Positions 7,953-14,391 of a stretch of DNA of 25,902 bases are shown piece by piece (position 1 is the stretch's first letter; each line of letters opens with the position of its first letter). The notes under the pieces are model-generated. The model ran no database searches. It had not been told where the DNA came from and worked only from the letters and a program-made list of their open reading frames with translations. Location: positions 1 through 25,902 of the forward strand of contig JAGLYB010000032.1 of NCBI GenBank assembly GCA_023132545.1, in the 5' to 3' direction. The position numbers were made by a program, and so were the translations under genes. This DNA comes from Candidatus Bipolaricaulota bacterium (GTDB lineage: Bacteria; Bipolaricaulota; Bipolaricaulia; UBA7950; UBA9294).

Positions 7953-8813
7953 TTATCGCTCCTCCGTTCCAAGTAGCCCCTCTTTGCGGATCAGGATCAC
8001 TGCAATGAGGACAACCAAGACCACCAGTTCGCGGTACTCTGTAGAGATGTAAGCAGAGGTAAAGGTCTCAATAACGCCAACAAGGAAACCACCAAGAAGC
8101 GCACCCCGGATCTGGTTGAATCCGCCAATTGTCGCGGAATAGAACGCCTTCAAGCCCAGTTGTGCCCCCATGTCGAACCGCACCATGTACACGGGAGCGA
8201 TGAGCATCGCCGCAAATACCACGATCACGGCATTCATCACAAATACCATCGTGGTTACCGAAGAGATATTGATGCCCAGGATCTTGGCTGCTTCACGATT
8301 CTGCGCCACAGCCTGCATCGCCTTTCCCGGCTTCGTCCGTTGGATAAACAGGTTGATTGCCAAGATGAGCGCGATGGCAATGACGATCGTCCAAACATGC
8401 TGACGCGAGAGAATAATCGAGCCAAATCGGTACGGCGTCATGCCAAAGATCTGTGGAAATGGCTTACACTGCGCGGACCAGAAGGTTGAGATGGAATTGG
8501 ACGCAAGAAAGCTGAGGGCGATTGTCGCAACGATGATTGTGGTGTGGGAACGGTCGATCAGCGGCTGAATGATCCCCCGCTTGACGACGTATCCCAGCAA
8601 CACAGCCGAGATACCGACTGTTACCAACAGCGCTAAGATGAATGGAACGCCAAGGCACACGAGAATAAACATCAGCACTGCGGATACCGTGAGGAAATCT
8701 CCCTGCGCAAAGTTCACGGTTCGCGAGGCCTGCCACAATAGCGTAAACCCGATCGCCACCAGTGCGTAGATCGCTCCAATGGAGATTCCGGAAACAACTA
8801 ATTGGATGAACAT
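7953..8813 (-). CDS. livH: ABC transporter permease, LivH type
   Basis: A 286-residue membrane protein with the LivH pattern: GISIGAIYALVAIGFTLLWQASRTVNFAQGDFLTV near the N-terminus (NFAQGD is typical) and GLKAFYSATIGGFNQIRGALLGGFLVGVIE toward the C-terminus, with about eight hydrophobic segments. I chose ATG 8813, with GAGG 5 bases upstream, over the GTG two codons earlier. The start lies inside the last codons of the aroD-like gene (16-base overlap), which ties the transporter directly to the shikimate-family genes in one transcript. It forms the channel with LivM. Specificity unknown. Confidence 0.95.
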   Translation of the reverse strand: MFIQLVVSGISIGAIYALVAIGFTLLWQASRTVNFAQGDFLTVSAVLMFILVCLGVPFILALLVTVGISAVLLGYVVKRGIIQPLIDRSHTTIIVATIALSFLASNSISTFWSAQCKPFPQIFGMTPYRFGSIILSRQHVWTIVIAIALILAINLFIQRTKPGKAMQAVAQNREAAKILGINISSVTTMVFVMNAVIVVFAAMLIAPVYMVRFDMGAQLGLKAFYSATIGGFNQIRGALLGGFLVGVIETFTSAYISTEYRELVVLVVLIAVILIRKEGLLGTEER

Positions 8814-9544
8814 GTCCACCTCTGTTCCGATATCAAGTCAATCAAATTTCGCGTCTCCTGAATCGTCAATTGGCCAGGAACTGTGCCTGGCTCCACGGCG
8901 CAGTACGTGAACGATGCGCCGAGAATGCATGCCATAGGTCTCGACGGTGCTCCGTGTGCTCCAAGGGCAATCGCCGCAAACGGCACATTGAGAAAGGATC
9001 GCGCGTCAAGCGCAACATTGAGTACAGTCAGAAGGTCTCTATACGACAGCGCGCGGACCGCCAGCTTGATGAGATCAGGTTCAAGAGCGGCCACATCATG
9101 CAATCCTTGCGTGAGATCACCATGACTCGGCGTCTCCTTCATGTTCTCATACCCGATGAGCGCCGGCACGTTGTGCTCCCGTGCTGATCTAAGCAGTTGG
9201 GAACGAAGCTCAGGCTCGGTGAAGAACTCGATGTCCACTGCGGTCGCCCCGGCATGTACTGCTGCCTGTAACCGTTCGATCCGCTCCTCCTCGGTGCCAG
9301 GGAAGAACCCGCCGAATTGCGGTGTTCGGCATGCCACGATGTGCGGAACACCGGCGCGCTGAACCAGCTCCTCTACGGCCTTTGAATCCGCTAGACGGTC
9401 GATGCGAAGCTCAACGATGTCAGCGCCAGCCGACCGAGCACGTTGCACACCCTCAAGCATGCGGTCTACGTTGTCCGCCAACGATGTTGCAACCAAGAGC
9501 GGCGTTGCTCCAACCGTTACCTCCCCGATGGCCACCGTCCTCAT
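8798..9544 (-). CDS. aroD: Type I 3-dehydroquinate dehydratase homologue with substituted catalytic His
   Basis: A 248-residue (beta/alpha)8 protein of the type I dehydroquinase family, which normally removes water from 3-dehydroquinate through a lysine Schiff base. Conserved family positions are visible: Glu45 and Arg47 (VELRID), Arg73 (ACRTPQ), the Schiff-base Lys160 (DLIKLAV), Arg202 (APSRPM) and Gln225 (VPGQLTIQETRNLI). The catalytic His of the family (SNHDFHKTP in E. coli) falls in GYENMKETP, so Glu133 replaces His. The protein is otherwise full length and does not look decayed. Its ATG overlaps the upstream cupin stop by one base (TAATG), and its end overlaps livH. It may form a Schiff base with a different substrate or use Glu as the general base (inference). 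Ordinary dehydroquinase activity is doubtful. Confidence 0.9.
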   Translation of the reverse strand: MRTVAIGEVTVGATPLLVATSLADNVDRMLEGVQRARSAGADIVELRIDRLADSKAVEELVQRAGVPHIVACRTPQFGGFFPGTEEERIERLQAAVHAGATAVDIEFFTEPELRSQLLRSAREHNVPALIGYENMKETPSHGDLTQGLHDVAALEPDLIKLAVRALSYRDLLTVLNVALDARSFLNVPFAAIALGAHGAPSRPMACILGASFTYCAVEPGTVPGQLTIQETRNLIDLISEQRWTCSSN

Positions 9545-9966
9545 TATTCGGACGCCTCCTTGGCCAACGACTGTTCATACTTCTCATTGCTGACGATGGA
9601 AACTTCGATGCCCGACCCTTTGATAATCTTCACTGTATGTTTCAAGCGCGGCGGGATGAAGACAGTTGCCGGGCTTTCCACGGTGTACACCTCATCCCCA
9701 AGCGTAACCTCGAACGTAATTCCCGGTTGAGGGAAGACGTAGGCCTGAGACACCTCGTGTGCATGAATCTCTACGTAGTCCGGTCCCGGAGGGTTCTTCA
9801 CATCAATGTGATGAACGAAGATGTTCAGATCCGATCCGGCGACCATGTCGGTGTTGAGAAACGCCATCAGCGGGCCCAGCGTGTCCATGGTTTTGCGGTC
9901 GTGATGAATCAGCGGGCGCTCGGCCCAGTCGAACGGCTTAACGATGTATTTCGAGTACGTGCCCAT
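9544..9966 (-). CDS. Cupin-domain protein, tandem paralogue B
   Basis: A 140-residue single cupin. I start at ATG 9966 (AAAGGGG upstream) because from there the protein aligns residue for residue with the next gene: both begin MGxY...IVKPFDW. Metal-site residues are His68 and His70 (EIHAHEVSQAYVF) and His110 (PPRLKHTV). The usual motif Glu is replaced by Gln74. About 60 percent of positions are identical to the neighbouring cupin by eye, so this is a tandem duplication. The C-terminus is about nine residues longer than in its partner. It may work as a heteromer with the partner or as a separate isomerase, dehydratase or binding protein in the same pathway (inference). Confidence 0.9.
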   Translation of the reverse strand: MGTYSKYIVKPFDWAERPLIHHDRKTMDTLGPLMAFLNTDMVAGSDLNIFVHHIDVKNPPGPDYVEIHAHEVSQAYVFPQPGITFEVTLGDEVYTVESPATVFIPPRLKHTVKIIKGSGIEVSIVSNEKYEQSLAKEASE

Positions 9967-10005
9967 TTTGCCCCTTTCAGTCATGGATTCCGGGTAGCCC
10001 GCGGA

Positions 10006-10401
10006 TCACCCGTAGTACCCCTTGCGGAGAATACAGACCTCGATGCCCTTGCCTTCTATGATCTTCAGGTTGTGTTTGATCCCCGGCGGGATGAAGACGG
10101 TTGCCGGGCTTTCGGCTTGATATGTCTCCTCTCCAAGAATGACCTCGAAACGCAGCCCTGCTTCAGGGAAGACATACGCCTGCGACACGTCGTGGGTGTG
10201 AACCTCAACGTAGTCCGGTCCCTTGTCCCCCTTGACCTCGATGTGATGCACGAAGATGTTGATGTCGGCACCATCAACCATTTCTCGATTGAGAAACGAA
10301 ACCAAAGGTCCCAGTTTCGACAGCCCGTTGGCGTTGTGGAATACCAAATCCCGGTCTTCCCAGTCAAACGGCTTGACGATCAGGTGTTCGTACTTACCCA
10401 T
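10006..10401 (-). CDS. Cupin-domain protein, tandem paralogue A
   Basis: A 131-residue cupin with the same architecture as the following gene: MGKYEHLIVKPFDW, then NIFVHHIEVK (48-57), motif 1 EVHTHDVSQAYVFPE with His68, His70 and Gln74, and motif 2 ESPATVFIPPGIKHNLKII with His110. Gln at the motif-1 Glu position is shared by both copies, so it predates the duplication. Its ATG follows the aroC-like stop with no gap (TAG-ATG), and AGAAAGGAAA lies upstream. Substitutions between the copies cluster at 22-29, 58-60 and at the C-terminus, which could reflect specialised substrates (inference). No function can be assigned from the sequence. Confidence 0.91.
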   Translation of the reverse strand: MGKYEHLIVKPFDWEDRDLVFHNANGLSKLGPLVSFLNREMVDGADINIFVHHIEVKGDKGPDYVEVHTHDVSQAYVFPEAGLRFEVILGEETYQAESPATVFIPPGIKHNLKIIEGKGIEVCILRKGYYG

Positions 10402-11508
10402 CTATGTTTCCTTTCTGTGGCTCTGTGATTTTGCGAGCATTGCGTGATCGATCAGGGTCAAGGCAACCATGGCTTCGGCAATCGGAATCATCCGCGGGAC
10501 GATGGTCGGATCGGTCGCCGTCTTACAGCGGAAGGTCGCCGCTTCCATCCGAACCATGTCCACGGTTTCTTGCTCCGCCCCAATCGTAGGCGTTGGCTTC
10601 ACAGCCATTCGCAGAACAATGTCTTCTCCAGTTGAAATGCCGCCAAGAATCCCCCCGGCATGATTCGTTCGGAACCGTATCGTTCCAGACGATAGGTACG
10701 GCAGGTCGTTGTTCTCGCTGCCAACCATCTTTGCACAGCGGAACCCGGCCCCGATTTCCACGCCCTTGACACTGCCAATGCTCATCAGTGCACGCGCCAA
10801 GTTCGCATCCAATTTGTCAAAGACCGGCTCCCCCCATCCCACTGGGACGTTGTGTGCGATTACCTCGACGATGCCTCCCAGACTCTCTCCTTCGCGTTTC
10901 GCCTGGAGTGCCCGATCCAGCATCCGCTGTGCAGTCTCGGCATCCGGGCAGCGAACCGGTGGTACATCGGCGCCGGCGCGAATTTCTTCATACGACATGT
11001 CCGGTGCCTCGATGCCGGCGAGTGCTTTGGTGTAGGCGATGATCTCTACGTTCATCGAAGCAAGCAGCTTCTTGGCGATGCCTCCCGCAGCAACACGCAT
11101 CGCAGTTTCTCGGCCGTTGGCGCGTCCGTCAGCGACCCAATCACGGTAAGGGCCATGCTTGGCGAAATATGTGTAGGTCGCGTGCCCCGGCTTGATGACA
11201 GTCTTTTCGTCCATATAAGAGGCAATTCGTTCCGGTGTTGCCCATTCGTTGTCAATGATCAACCCAATGGGCGCGCCTGTCGTAAACCCATCTAGGGTTC
11301 CGGATAGAATGCGAACCCGATCCGATTCCACTCGTGGTGTAGCAATCTCGCTCTGCCCCGGCTTACGCCGATCCAGATCATGCTGGATGTCTGCCTCGAC
11401 CAAGGGAAGTCCTGCAGGGACACCATCGACAATGCCGACAAGCGCTGTGCCAAACGCCTCGCCCGACGTTGTTATGCGAAACGCCCGCCCAAACGTGTTC
11501 CCCAACAT
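10402..11508 (-). CDS. aroC: Chorismate synthase homologue with altered active-site motifs
   Basis: A 368-residue protein of normal chorismate synthase length. The true enzyme uses reduced FMN to make chorismate from EPSP. Signature stretches retained are DLDRRKPGQS (44-53), IKPGHATYTY (105-114, including His109), LMSIGSVKGVEIGAGF (241-256), TNHAGGILGGISTGEDI (281-297) and DPTIVPRMIPIAEAM (333-347). Two near-invariant motifs differ. The N-terminal GESHG is GEAFG, so the catalytic-region His becomes Phe19. The FMN/substrate-loop GGGRSSARET is ADGRANGRET (126-134). AGGAGG precedes the ATG, 9 bases after the aroA-like stop. Fold and family are certain. Chorismate synthesis is doubtful, and a related flavin-dependent elimination on another substrate is possible (inference). 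Confidence 0.92.
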   Translation of the reverse strand: MLGNTFGRAFRITTSGEAFGTALVGIVDGVPAGLPLVEADIQHDLDRRKPGQSEIATPRVESDRVRILSGTLDGFTTGAPIGLIIDNEWATPERIASYMDEKTVIKPGHATYTYFAKHGPYRDWVADGRANGRETAMRVAAGGIAKKLLASMNVEIIAYTKALAGIEAPDMSYEEIRAGADVPPVRCPDAETAQRMLDRALQAKREGESLGGIVEVIAHNVPVGWGEPVFDKLDANLARALMSIGSVKGVEIGAGFRCAKMVGSENNDLPYLSSGTIRFRTNHAGGILGGISTGEDIVLRMAVKPTPTIGAEQETVDMVRMEAATFRCKTATDPTIVPRMIPIAEAMVALTLIDHAMLAKSQSHRKET

Positions 11509-11517
11509 GGCAACCTC

Positions 11518-12804
11518 CTATTCTTCATGCACCGTCATTCGTGCACCAATTGCCTGCATCGACGACACGAATGTTGGATAGGTAATGCGCACTGATTCCG
11601 CGCTGTTGATCCGCGTTTCTCCCTCGGCAATCAATCCGGCAACAGCAAGAGCCATGATCACACGATGATCATCATGACCATTGACACTAGCGCCGTGAAG
11701 CACGCTTTTACGGATCATGAGACCGTCCGGCTTCTCTTCGATCTTCGCCCCCATCTTCGATAACTCAGCACACATGACGGCAATGCGATCGGTCTCTTTG
11801 ATTCGCGCCATAGCAACGTTCTCCAGCACGGTCTCTCCCTCGCAGCAACAGCCGACAACAGCCAGCATTGGAAGTGCATCCGGTGTGTTCGACAGATCCA
11901 TTCGGATCCCACGAAGAGATTCGCTGCGCTGAATGCGAAGCTCGCTACCACGAATATCAAGCGTTGCCCCCATCTGCCGTAGATACTCAAACACTTGTTT
12001 GTCTCCCTGGCTGTCGTTGAAATCGAGACCTTGAAGAAGGACGTCGGGGTCAGCCGCAAGTATGGCCGCACAACCTGGGAACGTTGCTGATGAGAAATCG
12101 GCAGCAATCGGTCGTTCAAACGGCGTGTACGATTGCGGGCCTATGATCTCAAACTGTGTCAGTGCGTCGTTGGATGTGACCTCGATACCACAGGCACGAA
12201 GCCAGTCCAGCGTCATTCGTACGTAGCCCTTCTCGTTCATCACACCGTCAACATTCAAGCGAATCGTTCCAGTAACCAGCGGCGCAGCTAGCAATAGCGG
12301 AGTGAGGTAAATCGACGTCGTACCGTTCACAGTAGCTTGCCCAGCATGCAATGGGCCGCGAATCGTGATCGGTGCCGTGCCGTCCAGTGATGCCGATTCA
12401 ACAGTTGCTCCCAGTTGCTGAAGAGACTGAAGCAGTGGCCCAAACGGACGTGTACGAATGCTCTCATCACCATCAAGCGTAATGGGGACATCACCCGTCG
12501 CACAGACGGCAATCAGATTGCCGAGCGTGGTGCCTGAATTGCCAACATGGATAGACAGGGAGGACGACGGGAGCCGTCCTCCAGTACCGTCGATGATCCA
12601 CCGATCGTTGCGTTGATCGATCGGTGCACCCAGTTGCCGACAGCAATCGACTGCCGACAGCGTATCTGCAGCATCCAATGGATGAAGGATCTGCGATTGC
12701 CCATCAGCGAGAAACCCCATGATAACGCCGCGAATGGTATGCGACTTCGAAGCCGGGATGCGGATTGACCCGCGAAGCGATGAGCGTTTGACTGCAAGGA
12801 ACAC
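11518..12804 (-). CDS. aroA: EPSP synthase (3-phosphoshikimate 1-carboxyvinyltransferase) homologue with altered binding residues
   Basis: A 428-residue enolpyruvyl transferase-family protein. The start is GTG 12804 with GGGGAGG 6 bases upstream. Family motifs present are PASKSHTIR (17-25), GNSGTT (88-93), RTRPFG (117-122), TPDALP (308-312), ARIKETDR (333-340) and DDHR (378-381), covering Lys20, Arg25, Arg119, Asp309, Lys336, Glu337, Arg340 and Arg381. Deviations are Gly95 where GNxGTxxR has its Arg, and TTSIYLT (162-168) where the enzyme has SSQFL or similar, so the PEP-contacting Gln becomes Ile165. The SKPY motif reads EKGY (191-194). No shikimate kinase is nearby to supply shikimate-3-phosphate. 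The protein is likely a repurposed family member acting on a similar ring substrate (inference). Confidence 0.91.
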   Translation of the reverse strand: MFLAVKRSSLRGSIRIPASKSHTIRGVIMGFLADGQSQILHPLDAADTLSAVDCCRQLGAPIDQRNDRWIIDGTGGRLPSSSLSIHVGNSGTTLGNLIAVCATGDVPITLDGDESIRTRPFGPLLQSLQQLGATVESASLDGTAPITIRGPLHAGQATVNGTTSIYLTPLLLAAPLVTGTIRLNVDGVMNEKGYVRMTLDWLRACGIEVTSNDALTQFEIIGPQSYTPFERPIAADFSSATFPGCAAILAADPDVLLQGLDFNDSQGDKQVFEYLRQMGATLDIRGSELRIQRSESLRGIRMDLSNTPDALPMLAVVGCCCEGETVLENVAMARIKETDRIAVMCAELSKMGAKIEEKPDGLMIRKSVLHGASVNGHDDHRVIMALAVAGLIAEGETRINSAESVRITYPTFVSSMQAIGARMTVHEE

Positions 12805-12830
12805 GTCGTGCCTCCCCTAGTTTTCTTTGC

Positions 12831-12864
12831 TCAAAAACCTAAGGGGACGTTTGGCATTCCCCTT
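12831..12864 (-). terminator. Intrinsic terminator-like hairpin between binding-protein gene and aroA-like gene
   Basis: Reading the minus strand, AAGGGGA (12864-12858) pairs perfectly with TCCCCTT (12847-12841) around a 10-base loop, followed by AGGTTTTTG. The stem is short and the U-tract has five residues, so termination is probably partial. It would lower expression of downstream genes relative to the binding protein. Confidence 0.5.
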
Positions 12865-12890
12865 TGAAGCGTCGTTGTACAGCATCTCAG

Positions 12891-12946
12891 AAGGCCCGCG
12901 GAGACCGGTGTTGTGAACGGTTGTTCCCCGCTTCTCCGCAGGCCTT
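12891..12946 (-). other. Long intercistronic inverted repeat (14-base arms)
   Basis: Arms at 12891-12904 and 12933-12946 pair over 14 positions with a single mismatch that is a G-U wobble in the minus-strand RNA; the loop is 28 bases. There is no U-tract directly after it. Stable hairpins just behind the binding-protein gene often protect the 3' end of that message, giving excess binding protein over the other transporter subunits. That role is inferred from position. Confidence 0.6.
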
Positions 12947-12963
12947 ATAGTCAGGCTATGATT

Positions 12964-14100
12964 CTAGCCGTCTTGTGACGAGATGATCTTGATGATGACC
13001 TGTTCGCCGTTCTCGATCTTCACGAGGAAGAGATTGCGGTCAACAGTTCCATCTTCTCGATACGAGGTGTTGAGGAACACGTTTGGCTCCATCTCCGTCG
13101 TAATCGTGTTTTCGTGGAGCCACGTTCGCACAGCATCCGCATCAAACGCACCGACTGCTTCGATCGCTGTCTTGAGCGTGTATACGGCAACGTATCCCTT
13201 CATCGCATCGTGCGACGGGATTTCGTCGTACAACAGCTGGAACATTGCGGCAAAATCAGCGATCGGCTCGTACTTGTACGACCATGTCGCCGCGCCCATC
13301 ACGCCTTCCATTGCCTCGCCGCCCAATTCAACCGCAAGAGCACTGAGAAGCGGGCTGTATCCAACAACACTCAAATCGACGCCCAGCGTTTTCAGCTGGA
13401 TCATGAACCGCGCATTCTCCTCTTCGTGACCATAGAGGAAGATCGTGTCGGCTCCCATTCCCTGAATTCGAGCGATTTCACCGGCAAAGTCCGCCTGAGC
13501 TGTTTGGATTGCAATCCCTTCGAAGCCTAGACCGAATTCCTCGGCAGCCGCAGACAGAATGTCGCGACCGTCGCTGCCCATCTCATCATTGGTATAAACC
13601 ATGACAATCTGTTCAACACCGAGATCTTCACCCATCCAGCGGACCAGCCACGGGAATACATTCCGGTTAATCGGCGACGTCGCGAACACGTTATAGTTGC
13701 CTTGTTCGTAGATGCTCGTGGACGTCGAGCCGACCATCTGGATGATTCCCGCCTCTTCTACTGTCGCCATGTTGGCGATCGTCGAGGAGCTGTAGATCGT
13801 TCCGAGAATGGCAAATGGTTCCTTGGTGATCGCGTACTGCATCGCGGCTATGGAGATTGCCGGTCGGCTTTCCGTGTCAACGAGGAAGTACTCGATCTGG
13901 CGACCCAATATGCCGCCAGCGTTGTTGATCTCGCTGAATGCTAGCAGGATTCCGTCGCGCCAGTGCGCGCCGTGACTTGCACCATGACCACTCAATTCAC
14001 AGACGATACCAAATTCGACCGGACCTTCATCTTGTGCCATTAGTGTGCCGCTGAAAACCATGACAAGTAGAACGGCAATTAAACCAAATTTTCGGAGCAT
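12964..14100 (-). CDS. Branched-chain-amino-acid-type ABC transporter substrate-binding protein
   Basis: A 378-residue periplasmic-binding protein of the LivJ/LivK (Peripla_BP_6) family. The first about 22 residues (MLRKFGLIAVLLVMVFSGT, then LMAQ) form a signal peptide ending in an Ala-x-type site with no lipobox Cys. The mature domain starts VEFGIVCELSGHGASHGAHWRDGILLAFSEINNAGG, the classic beginning of the family, and includes ILGTIYSSSTIANMATVEEAGI for ligand contacts and MVYTNDEMGSDGRDIL at the start of lobe 2. AAGGAGG precedes the ATG. It is the first gene of the operon, behind a long leader. Family members bind branched-chain amino acids, amides, urea or aromatic acids. The linked genes make a carboxylated ring or other organic acid worth testing (inference). 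Confidence 0.95.
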   Translation of the reverse strand: MLRKFGLIAVLLVMVFSGTLMAQDEGPVEFGIVCELSGHGASHGAHWRDGILLAFSEINNAGGILGRQIEYFLVDTESRPAISIAAMQYAITKEPFAILGTIYSSSTIANMATVEEAGIIQMVGSTSTSIYEQGNYNVFATSPINRNVFPWLVRWMGEDLGVEQIVMVYTNDEMGSDGRDILSAAAEEFGLGFEGIAIQTAQADFAGEIARIQGMGADTIFLYGHEEENARFMIQLKTLGVDLSVVGYSPLLSALAVELGGEAMEGVMGAATWSYKYEPIADFAAMFQLLYDEIPSHDAMKGYVAVYTLKTAIEAVGAFDADAVRTWLHENTITTEMEPNVFLNTSYREDGTVDRNLFLVKIENGEQVIIKIISSQDG

Positions 14101-14223
14101 CCTTGACCTCCTTGCTCACTCTTTACTCGATGTTCTGCCAGAAAGATCAGCGCGTTTGCTCGTTTACCTCCTTCACGATTTCAAAGTACAGAATGGGAGA
14201 TCGCCACACATAATGGAGCGGGG

Positions 14224-14266
14224 AAAGAAAAAACGAACCGCCACGCTTATGCGTTGACCGTTCGTT
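14224..14266 (-). terminator. Intrinsic terminator inside the operon leader (attenuator candidate)
   Basis: On the minus strand AACGAAC (14266-14260) pairs with GTTCGTT (14238-14232). Inside this are three more pairs and an ACGC/GCGT stem closed by an ATAA loop. The outer stem runs directly into TTTTTTCTTT. This is a well-formed intrinsic terminator about 90 bases after the predicted transcription start and about 130 bases before the binding-protein ATG. It would stop transcription of the whole operon unless relieved, which is the layout of attenuation or a riboswitch. Confidence 0.7.
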
Positions 14267-14267
14267 A

Positions 14268-14309
14268 TCACCATCCGCCCCCAGATCCCTGGAGAGGCCG
14301 TGGCGCCAT
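14268..14309 (-). CDS. Possible 13-residue leader peptide
   Basis: An ATG at 14309 preceded by AAGGATGAA opens a 13-codon frame reading MAPRPLQGSGGGW and stopping with TGA at 14268, one base before the 5' arm of the leader terminator. The position is that of an attenuation leader peptide: a ribosome finishing it would cover sequence just before the hairpin. The codon content is not a striking run of one amino acid (Gly-rich, one Trp at the end), so sensing of an amino acid is not obvious. It could be a chance frame in a riboswitch-type leader. Confidence 0.35.
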   Translation of the reverse strand: MAPRPLQGSGGGW

Positions 14310-14317
14310 TTCATCCT

Positions 14318-14334
14318 TTTTGACATAGTCAAAA
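14318..14334. promoter_or_regulatory. Perfect 7-bp inverted repeat, candidate operator
   Basis: TTTTGAC-ATA-GTCAAAA is a perfect palindrome with a 3-base centre, lying about 22 to 38 bases downstream of the predicted start of transcription. This is a good position for a repressor roadblock. In RNA it could instead form a small hairpin. No regulator gene sits beside it, so the binding protein is unknown. Confidence 0.45.
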
Positions 14335-14362
14335 CGTCATCTATATATTCCACAACAGACAC

Positions 14363-14391
14363 ACCATAGAGGAAAAAAACCGTGCTGTCAA
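14363..14391 (-). promoter_or_regulatory. Sigma70-type promoter of the long operon
   Basis: On the minus strand a perfect -35 box TTGACA (14391-14386) is separated by exactly 17 bases from TATGGT (14368-14363). Transcription should begin near 14356, giving a leader of about 255 bases before the binding-protein ATG. Confidence 0.7.

Noticed and set aside
9322..10428. 368-codon plus-strand open frame opposite the two cupin genes and part of the aroD-like gene
   Set aside because: It lies opposite genes with clear families and SD signals. The translation is Arg/His-rich and repetitive only because it mirrors the duplicated cupins. It has no recognisable domain or ribosome binding site.
8798..12804. 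Reading the aroA/aroC/aroD homologues as an ordinary chorismate operon
   Set aside because: Diagnostic residues are changed in all three, there is no shikimate kinase, and the genes interleave with cupins, an importer and redox enzymes. I kept the family names but not the pathway assignment.
14147..14362. 71-codon minus-strand frame across the operon leader
   Set aside because: Its first start codon lies before the predicted transcription start, internal ATGs in this frame lack an SD, and it reads through the terminator hairpin. The leader is better explained as regulatory RNA.
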